Shown here: positions 1 to 6,263 of the stretch, piece after piece
Position numbering within the stretch: the stretch's first letter is position 1
How the letters are laid out: every line of letters starts with the position of its first letter
From: Azoarcus sp.
GTDB taxonomy: Bacteria; Pseudomonadota; Gammaproteobacteria; Burkholderiales; Rhodocyclaceae
Assembly: GCA_031258035.1 (NCBI GenBank)
Contig: JAIRNL010000112.1
Span: 1-9,383, forward strand
DNA length: 9,383 nucleotides
Reading direction: 5' to 3'
The notes under the pieces: generated by a model
The model's database searches: none
Told to the model about the DNA's origin: nothing
The model's input: only the letters and a program-made list of their open reading frames with translations
Made by a program: the position numbers and the translations under genes

Positions 1-53
1 GACGCTGACCCCGCCGAAGAAGCGCGGATTGACCATCCCCGAGAAATATTCCA

Positions 54-82
54 CTGGCACGCCCCGCCATGGGATGCATACT
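54..82 (+). promoter_or_regulatory. Candidate sigma70 promoter for rpoH
   Basis: CTGGCA (54-59, 4 of 6 matches to TTGACA) and CATACT (77-82, 4 of 6 to TATAAT) are separated by exactly 17 bp. Transcription would begin near position 89, which puts the CIRCE operator in the early transcribed leader. No convincing sigma32 or sigmaE promoter was seen between the left edge and rpoH. The match is modest and positional, so other start sites are possible. Confidence 0.3.
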
Positions 83-115
83 CCGGCATCTTCGCACGGA
101 AAACGCAAAGACCGT

Positions 116-142
116 TTAGCACTCTCCCCCATGGAGTGCTAA
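116..142. promoter_or_regulatory. Perfect CIRCE operator (HrcA binding site)
   Basis: The sequence reads TTAGCACTC (116-124), a 9-nt spacer (125-133), then GAGTGCTAA (134-142). This is the full consensus CIRCE inverted repeat, TTAGCACTC-N9-GAGTGCTAA, with no mismatch. CIRCE is the binding site of the repressor HrcA, which normally controls groESL and dnaK operons and is released on heat shock. Here it lies 27 nt before the rpoH start codon and 11 nt before its Shine-Dalgarno. The likely role is HrcA repression of rpoH at normal temperature. If transcription starts upstream, the same 9-bp palindrome would also form a hairpin in the mRNA leader. The site itself is read directly; its use by HrcA is inferred, since hrcA is not in the window. 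Confidence 0.92.
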
Positions 143-152
143 CATAGCCGGC

Positions 153-213
153 CAGGAGGTCATGTACCCATGAACGCAACCTTGTCGTTACCCTTGTCGT
201 TACCCGTCTCCTG
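153..213 (+). promoter_or_regulatory. rpoH translation start region, possible RNA thermometer
   Basis: The Shine-Dalgarno AGGAGGT (154-160) stands 9 nt before the ATG at 170, which supports that start. CAGGAGGT (153-160) can pair with GTCTCCTG (206-213, codons 13-15) through six Watson-Crick and two G-U pairs, burying the whole ribosome binding site. Directly adjacent, CATG (161-164) can pair with CATG (169-172) across a 4-nt loop, taking in the start codon. Pairing of coding sequence with the start region is the principle of the E. coli rpoH thermosensor, although the sequences here are different. No folding energy was computed and chance pairing of this size is possible. Confidence 0.35.
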
Positions 214-1036
214 CGCCACCGGCAGCATCGACCAGTACATCGGCTCGGTCAATCGCCTGCCCATGCTCACCGAGCAGGAGGAACTGGCTCTCGCCACCCG
301 CCTGAAAGAGCATGGCGACCTGGACGCGGCGCGGCAACTGGTCATGTCGCACCTGCGGTTGGTGGTGTCGATCGCGCGCGGCTATCTCGGCTACGGGCTG
401 CCGCACGCCGATCTCATCCAGGAAGGCAATATCGGCCTGATGAAGGCCGTCAAGCGTTTCGACCCCGACCGCGGCGTGCGGCTGGTGTCGTTTGCCATCC
501 ACTGGATCAAGGCCGAAATCCACGAATTCATCGTGCGCAACTGGCGGCTGGTCAAAATCGCCACCACCAAGGCACAGCGCAAGCTCTTCTTCAACCTGCG
601 CAGCCTGAAGCAGGATACTTCCACCCTGAACCGCGAGGAAGTGCACGCCATCGCCACCCGGCTCGGCGTCAAACCAGAAGAAGTCGTCGAAATGGAAACG
701 CGCCTGTGCGGACGCGAAATCCCGCTGGAAACCGGCAACGACGACGAGGACGAACACTTCGCCCCCATCGCCTACCTGCCCGATCCGCATGCCGAACCCT
801 CGACCGCGCTCGAAGAAGCCCAATATGCCCGGCTCCAGGATGAAGGCTTGCGCCAGGCGCTCGGCAGCCTCGACGCGCGCAGCCGCGACATCGTCGAACG
901 GCGCTGGCTGCGCGAAGGCGATACCGCCACTTTGCACGAACTGGCTGCCGAATACGGCGTCTCCGCCGAGCGCATCCGCCAGATCGAGACGCGCGCGATG
1001 CAGAAGATGCGCGTCCTGCTCGCGCCAGCGGCATAA
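170..1036 (+). CDS. rpoH: RNA polymerase heat-shock sigma factor RpoH (sigma32)
   Basis: This 288-aa protein directs RNA polymerase to heat-shock promoters (chaperones, proteases) and is close in length to E. coli RpoH (284 aa). Region 1.2 lies at about residues 18-47 and region 2 at about 56-127, with the core-binding stretch DLIQEGNIGLMKAVKRFDP (81-99) and the promoter-recognising HWIKAEIHEF (111-120). The RpoH box QRKLFFNLR (136-144), which separates RpoH from housekeeping sigma factors, is intact. Region 4 with its helix-turn-helix (LHELAAEYGVSAERIRQIE) occupies about 225-285. The ATG follows a strong AGGAGGT. Upstream sit a perfect CIRCE operator and a possible RNA thermometer, so control by HrcA and by translation is likely, in addition to the DnaK/FtsH control known for the family. 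The first residues contain a duplicated LSLP. lpdA follows after 36 nt without a visible terminator. Confidence 0.97.
   Translation: MNATLSLPLSLPVSCATGSIDQYIGSVNRLPMLTEQEELALATRLKEHGDLDAARQLVMSHLRLVVSIARGYLGYGLPHADLIQEGNIGLMKAVKRFDPDRGVRLVSFAIHWIKAEIHEFIVRNWRLVKIATTKAQRKLFFNLRSLKQDTSTLNREEVHAIATRLGVKPEEVVEMETRLCGREIPLETGNDDEDEHFAPIAYLPDPHAEPSTALEEAQYARLQDEGLRQALGSLDARSRDIVERRWLREGDTATLHELAAEYGVSAERIRQIETRAMQKMRVLLAPAA
181..204 (+). repeat. Exact 12-nt tandem duplication inside rpoH codons 4-12
   Basis: CTTGTCGTTACC occurs twice head to tail (181-192 and 193-204). It is in frame and gives LSLP-LSLP in the poorly conserved N-terminal tail of RpoH. It uses TTG and TTA leucine codons, which look out of place in these GC-rich genes. 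It lies in the loop between the Shine-Dalgarno and its putative pairing partner at 206-213, so a change in copy number would alter that loop by 12 nt without changing frame. Confidence 0.9.
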
Positions 1037-1072
1037 ACGGACAATCCCCCCAAGAGCCTGGAAAACCAGACC

Positions 1073-2827
1073 ATGCCCCAATTCATCGACATCACGGTGC
1101 CCGATATCGGCGATTTTTCCGGCGTGCCCGTCATCGACATTTTCGTGAAACCCGGCGACGCGGTCGCCATCGACGACGCCCTGGTGACGCTGGAATCCGA
1201 CAAGGCCACCATGGATGTCCCCGCCACCACCGCCGGCGTGGTGAAGGAGGTGCTGGTCGAACTGGGCGACCGGGTCTCCGAAGGCAACGTCCTGATCCGC
1301 CTGGAAGCGGGCGCGGACGCGGCCGAAACGCCCGCGGCGGCAAAAACCGCGCAGCCGGACACCGCCGCCAGCGCGCCGCCAGCGCCCCTTGCCTCCCCCG
1401 CCCCGCGCCATCATGCCGCCGACGCCGACATCGACGCCGATCTGCTGGTGCTGGGCGGCGGCCCCGGTGGTTATTCCGCCGCGTTCCGCGCCGCCGATCT
1501 CGGACTCGATACCGTGATCGTGGAGCGTTACGGCACGCTGGGCGGTGTTTGCCTCAACGTCGGCTGCATCCCCTCCAAGGCGCTCCTGCATGTTGCCGTC
1601 ATGATCGAGGAAGCCGGGCATCTCTCCCGCGCCGGCGTCCGTTTCGGCGAGCCCGAAGTCGATCTCGACCAACTGCGCGCCCACAAGGACGGCGTGGTCG
1701 GGAAACTCACCGCCGGCCTCGCCGGCATGGCAAAAGGGCGCAATGTCCGGCATCTGCAAGGCGTCGGCCGGTTCCTCGACGCAAACCATCTCGAAATCGC
1801 CGCCGCCGACGGCAAGAAGCAGGTGCTGAAATTCGCCCGGGCCATCGTCGCCGCCGGTTCGAGCGCCGTGAGGCTCCCTTTCATGCCGGAAGACGAGCGC
1901 ATCCTGGATTCCACCGGCGCACTGGCTCTGGCTGCGATCCCGAAGAAAATGCTCGTCATCGGCGGCGGCATCATCGGGCTGGAAATGGCGACGGTGTACA
2001 GCGCCCTGGGCGCGCGCATCACCCTGGTGGAACAGGGTGACGGCCTCATGCCCGGCGCGGACCGCGACCTCGTCAAGGTATGGGAAAAGAAAAACGCCCA
2101 TCGTTTTGACCGCATCTTGCCCGGCACCGGCGTCACGGACGCCCGGGCCGGGGCGGACGGTATCGAAATCACTTATTCCAACGCGGAAAAAGAAACTTTC
2201 GACCGCGTGCTCGTCGCCGTGGGCCGCATCCCCAATGGCAGGGCGATCGCCGCCGAAAAGGCGGGCATCGCCCTCACCGGGCGCGGCTTCATCGCCGTCG
2301 ACAACCAGCAGCGCACCAACGTGCCGCACATCTTCGCCATCGGCGACATCGTCGGCAACCCGATGCTCGCCCACAAGGCCGTGCATGAAGGCCACGTCGC
2401 CGCCGAAGCCGCCGCGGGCCGGAAATCCGCTTTCGATGCCCTGCAAATCCCCAGCGTTGCCTACACCCATCCCGAAATCGCCTGGGCGGGCCAGACCGAA
2501 ACCCGGCTCAAGGCCGAAAACCAGCCATTCCGGAAAGCCGTCTTCCCCTGGGCAGCCAGCGGTCGCGCCATCGCCAACGGCGCGGAAGAAGGTTTCACCA
2601 AGCTCCTCTTCGATCCGGAAACCCACCGCCTCCTCGGCGGCGCCATCGTCGGCGCGAACGCGGGAGATCTGATCGGCGAAATTTGCCTGGCTATCGAAAT
2701 GGGCGCAACCGCGACCGACATCGGCAAAACCATCCACCCGCACCCGACTCTGTGCGAATCCATCGGCATGGCGGCGGAAGTGGCGGAAGGCGTCTGCACG
2801 GATCTGCCGCAGGCAAGGAAGCGCTGA
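1073..2827 (+). CDS. lpdA: Dihydrolipoyl dehydrogenase (E3) with N-terminal lipoyl domain
   Basis: This 584-aa flavoprotein reoxidises dihydrolipoamide with NAD+ for 2-oxoacid dehydrogenase complexes. Residues 1-80 form a biotinyl/lipoyl domain with the lipoylation lysine K44 in ESDKAT. An Ala/Pro-rich linker (about 81-118) joins it to a complete E3: FAD-binding LGGGPGGYSAA (127-137), redox-active disulfide C160-x4-C165 in GGVCLNVGCIPSK, NAD-binding VIGGGIIGLEMA (295-306), second FAD motif FAIGDIVG (421-428), and the dimerisation domain with the catalytic pair H557/E562 in HPHPTLCES. The lipoyl-E3 fusion is the type seen in Neisseria P64K and other betaproteobacteria, where aceE and aceF usually sit next to it. 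Neither is present here. It begins 36 nt after rpoH, with no strong Shine-Dalgarno, so cotranscription with rpoH is possible. A weak terminator follows. Confidence 0.95.
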   Translation: MPQFIDITVPDIGDFSGVPVIDIFVKPGDAVAIDDALVTLESDKATMDVPATTAGVVKEVLVELGDRVSEGNVLIRLEAGADAAETPAAAKTAQPDTAASAPPAPLASPAPRHHAADADIDADLLVLGGGPGGYSAAFRAADLGLDTVIVERYGTLGGVCLNVGCIPSKALLHVAVMIEEAGHLSRAGVRFGEPEVDLDQLRAHKDGVVGKLTAGLAGMAKGRNVRHLQGVGRFLDANHLEIAAADGKKQVLKFARAIVAAGSSAVRLPFMPEDERILDSTGALALAAIPKKMLVIGGGIIGLEMATVYSALGARITLVEQGDGLMPGADRDLVKVWEKKNAHRFDRILPGTGVTDARAGADGIEITYSNAEKETFDRVLVAVGRIPNGRAIAAEKAGIALTGRGFIAVDNQQRTNVPHIFAIGDIVGNPMLAHKAVHEGHVAAEAAAGRKSAFDALQIPSVAYTHPEIAWAGQTETRLKAENQPFRKAVFPWAASGRAIANGAEEGFTKLLFDPETHRLLGGAIVGANAGDLIGEICLAIEMGATATDIGKTIHPHPTLCESIGMAAEVAEGVCTDLPQARKR

Positions 2828-2830
2828 CGC

Positions 2831-2854
2831 GGGGCGCGCCCATCACGCCCTTTT
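2831..2854 (+). terminator. Weak intrinsic terminator after lpdA
   Basis: GGGCG (2832-2836) pairs with CGCCC (2846-2850) around a 9-nt loop and is followed directly by TTTT (2851-2854). G2831 and T2851 could add a G-U pair. The stem is short and the T-run minimal, so termination would be partial. It overlaps the -35 box of the next promoter by two bases. Confidence 0.33.
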
Positions 2855-2881
2855 GAACACCACCGCGGGCACTGATAGACT
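2853..2881 (+). promoter_or_regulatory. Candidate extended -10 promoter of the dapC-prmB operon
   Basis: TTGAAC (2853-2858) and TAGACT (2876-2881) are separated by 17 bp, and TG at 2873-2874 gives the TGn extension of an extended -10 element. Each hexamer matches consensus in four positions. It lies in the only sizeable gap of the plus-strand gene series (2828-2987), just after the weak lpdA terminator. Transcription would start near 2888, leaving a leader of about 100 nt before dapC. Confidence 0.5.
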
Positions 2882-2913
2882 ATGCCGGTTTTCCGGGCAG
2901 GTTTTCTTGCCTT

Positions 2914-2945
2914 CCGCGGAGCATCGGTACAGCCAGCTTCCGCGG
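2914..2945 (+). other. Stem-loop in the dapC leader
   Basis: CCGCGGAG (2914-2921) can pair with TTCCGCGG (2938-2945), seven Watson-Crick pairs and one G-U, around a 16-nt loop. The arms belong to a 9-nt direct repeat, CTTCCGCGG (2911-2919 and 2937-2945), built on the palindrome CCGCGG. It falls between the predicted transcription start and the dapC start codon. No T-run follows, so it is not a terminator, and nothing resembling a lysine riboswitch core was recognised. A role is not established. Confidence 0.25.
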
Positions 2946-2987
2946 TATATCCTTGTCTCTTCCCTGCCCATGCCCTGGTGAGCACTC

Positions 2988-4181
2988 GTGAACCCGAACC
3001 TTGCCCGTTTGCAACCCTACCCTTTCGAGAAACTGCGCCGTCTGCTCGCGGACAACGTTCCCCCCGCCCATCTCGAACCGATCCAGCTCTCGATCGGCGA
3101 GCCGCAACACCTCACGCCCCGGTTCATCGGCGAGAAGCTCGCCGCCCATCTCGGCGGCCTTTCCGCCTTCCCCGCCACGCTGGGCAGTCAGGATCTGCGC
3201 GAGTCGATCGCAATCTGGCTGACGTGGCGTTACGGCCTGCCGCCAATCAACCCCGCCACCCAGGTCATCCCGGTCAACGGCACGCGAGAGGCGCTGTTCG
3301 CCATCGCGCAATGCGTGATCGACGGCAGCCGGCCGCGAGCCAAGGTGATTTGCCCCAATCCGTTCTACCAGATCTACGAAGGCGCCGCCCTGCTCGCCGG
3401 CGCCACGCCGGTCTTCGTCAACAACCTGCCCGGACGCGGCTTCGTCGATCATCTCGCGGCCCTGCCGGAGGCGACGCTGGCTGAAACACAACTGCTTTAC
3501 GTGTGCTCGCCGGGCAACCCGACCGGGCGGACGCTACGGCTCGAAGAGTGGCAATGCCTGTTCGATCTCTCCGAGCGCCACGGCTTCGTGATCGCCTCCG
3601 ACGAAGGCTACAGCGAAATCTATTTCGACGAGGACGTCCGCCCCATCGGCGCCCTCGAAGCGGCCCACAGGCTGGGGCGCCGCGGTTACAAGAACATCAT
3701 CATGTTCACCAGCCTCTCGAAACGCTCGAACGCGCCGGGCCTGCGCTCGGGGTTCGCGGCCGGCGATGCGCGCATCCTCGAAAACTTCCTCCTCTACCGC
3801 AGCTACCAGGGCAACCAGATGAGTCCGGCGGTGCAGGCGGCCTCGGCGGCGGCCTGGGGCGACGAAACGCATGTGGCCGAAAACCGCCATCTCTACCGCG
3901 AAAAATTCGACCGCATCGTACCGATGCTCGCCTCCCGCCTCGATGTCCGGCGACCGGAGGCCGGTTTCTACCTGTGGGCGCGCGCGCCGATCCCCGATAC
4001 CGACTTCGTCCGCCGCCTCCACGCTGAATATAATGTGACCGTGCTGCCGGGCAGCTTCCTTGCCCACGAGGTGGACGGCATCAATCCAGGCGCAGGTTTC
4101 GTGAGAATCGCCCTGGCTGCCGCCTACGACAAATGCATCGAAGCCGCCGAACGCATCGCGGCCTTCTGCCAGAGACTCTGA
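2988..4181 (+). CDS. dapC: N-succinyldiaminopimelate aminotransferase DapC
   Basis: This 397-aa PLP enzyme of fold type I (class I/II aminotransferases) converts N-succinyl-2-amino-6-oxopimelate and glutamate to N-succinyl-LL-diaminopimelate in the succinylase branch of lysine/peptidoglycan precursor synthesis. Visible marks are the N-terminal LQPYPFEKLRRLL (8-20), SIGEP (35-39), CSPGNPTG with N177, cofactor-binding D205 and Y208 in SDEGYSE, the Schiff-base lysine K245 in SLSKRSNAPGLRSGF, and the substrate carboxylate arginine R373 in FVRIALA. The start is GTG at 2988, with GGTGAG 5 nt upstream, and gives the usual DapC N-terminus. dapD follows after 27 nt. Assignment to DapC rather than another class I aminotransferase is strengthened by the adjacent dapD and dapE. 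It probably heads the operon. Confidence 0.93.
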   Translation: MNPNLARLQPYPFEKLRRLLADNVPPAHLEPIQLSIGEPQHLTPRFIGEKLAAHLGGLSAFPATLGSQDLRESIAIWLTWRYGLPPINPATQVIPVNGTREALFAIAQCVIDGSRPRAKVICPNPFYQIYEGAALLAGATPVFVNNLPGRGFVDHLAALPEATLAETQLLYVCSPGNPTGRTLRLEEWQCLFDLSERHGFVIASDEGYSEIYFDEDVRPIGALEAAHRLGRRGYKNIIMFTSLSKRSNAPGLRSGFAAGDARILENFLLYRSYQGNQMSPAVQAASAAAWGDETHVAENRHLYREKFDRIVPMLASRLDVRRPEAGFYLWARAPIPDTDFVRRLHAEYNVTVLPGSFLAHEVDGINPGAGFVRIALAAAYDKCIEAAERIAAFCQRL

Positions 4182-4208
4182 CCAACGCTCTTCCCAGGGA
4201 ACCCTTTC

Positions 4209-5027
4209 ATGCAAGACCTCCAGAAAATCATCGACACCGCTTTCGACAACCGCGCCGACCTGTCGCCGGGCAGCGCCCCCGCCGAAGTGCGCGACGCGGT
4301 CGAGGCCGTCATCGCCGGGCTGGACGCCGGCACCCTGCGCGTGGCCGAGAAAAAAGACGGGCAATGGATCGTCAATCAATGGGTCAAGAAAGCGGTGCTG
4401 ATTTCCTTCCGCCTGCGCGACAACGAAGTCTCCGGCGCGGGCGGCCTCGGCTTTTTCGACAAAGTGCCCACCAAGTTCGGCGATTACACCCCGGAGCAGT
4501 TCCGCGCCGGCGGTTTTCGCGTCGTGCCGCCGGCCGTGGCGCGGCGGGGAAGCTTCATCGGCAGGAACGTGGTGCTGATGCCCTCCTACGTGAACATCGG
4601 CGCGCGGATCGATGAAGGCACGATGGTCGATACCTGGGCCACCGTCGGCTCTTGCGCCCAGATCGGCAAGAACGTGCACCTCTCCGGCGGCGTCGGCATC
4701 GGCGGCGTGCTCGAACCCGTGCAGGCCGGGCCGGTGATCGTCGAAGACAACGTATTCATCGGCGCGCGCTCCGAGGTGGTCGAAGGCGTCGTCATCGAAG
4801 AAAACGCGGTGCTCTCGATGGGGGTATACATCGGCCAGAGCACCAAAATCTACGACCGCGAAAGCGGCCACATCCACTATGGCCGCGTACCGGCCGGATC
4901 GGTAGTAGTTCCGGGCTCCCTGCCCTCGGGCGATGGAAAATACAGCCTGTACTGCGCCATCATCGTCAAGAAAGTAGACGCCCAGACCCGGGCCAAGACT
5001 TCGATCAACGATCTGCTGCGCGCCTGA
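4209..5027 (+). CDS. dapD: 2,3,4,5-tetrahydropyridine-2,6-dicarboxylate N-succinyltransferase DapD
   Basis: This 272-aa enzyme transfers succinyl from succinyl-CoA to tetrahydrodipicolinate, the step before DapC. It has the typical length and layout: a helical N-terminal domain (about 1-100), a left-handed beta-helix of hexapeptide repeats (about 110-215; for example GSFIGRNVVLMPSYVNIG) and a C-terminal strand/loop segment. D141 in GTMVDTW and E189 in GARSEVVEG match the active-site acidic residues described for this family, and SGGVGIGGVLEP (159-170) is the family signature. The enzyme is cytosolic and works as a trimer. AGGGA 8 nt before the ATG supports the start. It is flanked by dapC (27 nt) and pilU (32 nt) in one apparent operon. 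Confidence 0.97.
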   Translation: MQDLQKIIDTAFDNRADLSPGSAPAEVRDAVEAVIAGLDAGTLRVAEKKDGQWIVNQWVKKAVLISFRLRDNEVSGAGGLGFFDKVPTKFGDYTPEQFRAGGFRVVPPAVARRGSFIGRNVVLMPSYVNIGARIDEGTMVDTWATVGSCAQIGKNVHLSGGVGIGGVLEPVQAGPVIVEDNVFIGARSEVVEGVVIEENAVLSMGVYIGQSTKIYDRESGHIHYGRVPAGSVVVPGSLPSGDGKYSLYCAIIVKKVDAQTRAKTSINDLLRA

Positions 5028-5059
5028 TCTTCGCGGTCGACCGCTCCCCAGGGGATTTC

Positions 5060-6229
5060 ATGGTTTTTGAAAAGCTGTTCTCGCTCATGGCCGAGAAACA
5101 GGCATCAGACATTTTCATCACTGCCGGCGCGCCGATCCACATCAAAATCCACGGCGTCTCCGTCCCGGTCAACCAGCAGATCATGGAACCGGCCATGATC
5201 CAGAAGATGGCCTACGAGATGATGACGCCCGAGCAGATCGAGCGTTTCGAGCGCGAGCGCGAGTTCAACCTTTCCTTCGGGCGTCACGATCTCGGCAATT
5301 TCCGCATCAACGTCTTCTGGCAGCGCAACTCGGTGGCGATCGTGGTGCGCTTCATCCAGAGTCTCATCCCGAGCATCGACTCGCTGGGACTGCCGGCGAT
5401 CCTCAACGAACTGGTGCTGGACAAACGCGGCCTGGTGCTGGTCGTCGGCGCCACCGGCTCGGGCAAATCGACGACGCTGGCTTCGATGGTCGACTACCGC
5501 ATCCGCAACCGCACCGGCCACGTGCTCACGGTCGAAGACCCGATCGAGTTCCTTTTCCGGCACAACAAGTCCATCGTCAATCAACGCGAAGTCGGCATCG
5601 ACACCCATAGCTGGCACAACGCCCTGCGCAATGCGATGCGGCAGGCGCCGGACTGTATCCTGATCGGAGAAATCCGCGACCGCGAAACCATGCAGGCGGC
5701 GCTGGCTTATTCGCAGACCGGCCACCTCTGCCTGGCGACCCTGCACGCCAACAACGCCTACCACGCCCTGAACCGGATCGTGAACTTCTTCCCGCTCGAA
5801 AACCGGGATCTGCTCTATCTCGACCTCTCGGTGGCGCTGCGCGCCATCGTCTCGCAACGCCTGGTGAAAAAGCGCGACGGAACGCGCATCCCCGCGGTGG
5901 AAATCCTGATGAACACCCGCCACATCGCCGATCTCATCCAACTGGGCCAGCTTGGCGGCATCAAGGAAGCGATGGAACAAAGCCTCGCGCCCGGTTCGCA
6001 GACTTTCGAGCAAGACCTCTACCACCTCTACCAAAAAGACCTCATCGCCCTGGAAGAAGCCCTCGCCAACGCGGACTCGCCCACCAACCTGCACTGGCTC
6101 ATCAACAACGGCGGCGCCAATGCCCTGCGCAAACAAAAACCTGACAACGATGCTCTCACCGTGCCCGATTTCGGGCAGGATCACCCCGAAACATCGTTTC
6201 TCGCCTTTACCCTCAACACGGACAACTGA
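5060..6229 (+). CDS. pilU: Type IV pilus retraction ATPase, PilU type
   Basis: This 389-aa cytosolic hexameric ATPase of the PilT/PilU family powers retraction of type IV pili. The N-terminal PAS-like domain covers about 1-100 and the RecA-like domain about 105-350. Walker A is GATGSGKST (130-138), the Asp box VEDPIEF (158-164), Walker B DCILIGEIRDRET (198-210) and the His box HLCLATLHANN (222-232). It is assigned to PilU rather than PilT because the PilT AIRNLIR-type motif is replaced (IADLIQLGQLGGIKEAMEQS, 289-308), because of the ending SQTFEQDLYHLY, and because of a longer C-terminal tail (about 350-389). The frame is open far upstream within dapD, but the ATG at 5060 has AGGGG 5 nt before it and gives the standard N-terminus. 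Its place between dapD and dapE is functionally unrelated to lysine synthesis, and no pilT is visible beside it. Confidence 0.92.
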   Translation: MVFEKLFSLMAEKQASDIFITAGAPIHIKIHGVSVPVNQQIMEPAMIQKMAYEMMTPEQIERFEREREFNLSFGRHDLGNFRINVFWQRNSVAIVVRFIQSLIPSIDSLGLPAILNELVLDKRGLVLVVGATGSGKSTTLASMVDYRIRNRTGHVLTVEDPIEFLFRHNKSIVNQREVGIDTHSWHNALRNAMRQAPDCILIGEIRDRETMQAALAYSQTGHLCLATLHANNAYHALNRIVNFFPLENRDLLYLDLSVALRAIVSQRLVKKRDGTRIPAVEILMNTRHIADLIQLGQLGGIKEAMEQSLAPGSQTFEQDLYHLYQKDLIALEEALANADSPTNLHWLINNGGANALRKQKPDNDALTVPDFGQDHPETSFLAFTLNTDN

Positions 6230-6263
6230 AGAACCGCGCCGCGCGCGGGCATGACCGCAGCGT

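Noticed and set aside
1..60. Possible start of a divergent minus-strand gene (GTG at 60 or 54, with a GGCGGGG ribosome-binding-like sequence), reading PVEYFSGMVNPRFFGG towards the left edge.
   Set aside because: Fewer than 20 codons are visible, two plus-strand frames are also open there, and no family was recognised. It may be real but cannot be supported from this window.
55..70. TGGCAC at 55-60 looks like the -24 half of a sigma54 promoter.
   Set aside because: The -12 half at the required spacing reads GCCAT instead of TTGCA/T, so the key GC is absent.
162..173. Minimal frame ATG-TAC-CCA-TGA whose stop overlaps the rpoH start codon.
   Set aside because: It begins only 1 nt after the Shine-Dalgarno, too close for initiation. 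The ATG at 170 has the proper spacing.
200..2743. An 847-aa open frame on the minus strand opposite rpoH and lpdA.
   Set aside because: It is a shadow of GC-rich coding sequence: both plus-strand genes have complete, motif-rich products and the minus product has no domain pattern.
3534..4877. Long minus-strand frames opposite dapC/dapD (and similarly 5105-6439 and 7367-8281).
   Set aside because: These are antisense shadows with compositionally biased products. The plus-strand genes in the same places are certain.
4652..5059. In-frame upstream extension of pilU, overlapping dapD.
   Set aside because: The extension product is Arg-rich shadow sequence. The ATG at 5060 has a good ribosome binding site and gives the normal family N-terminus.
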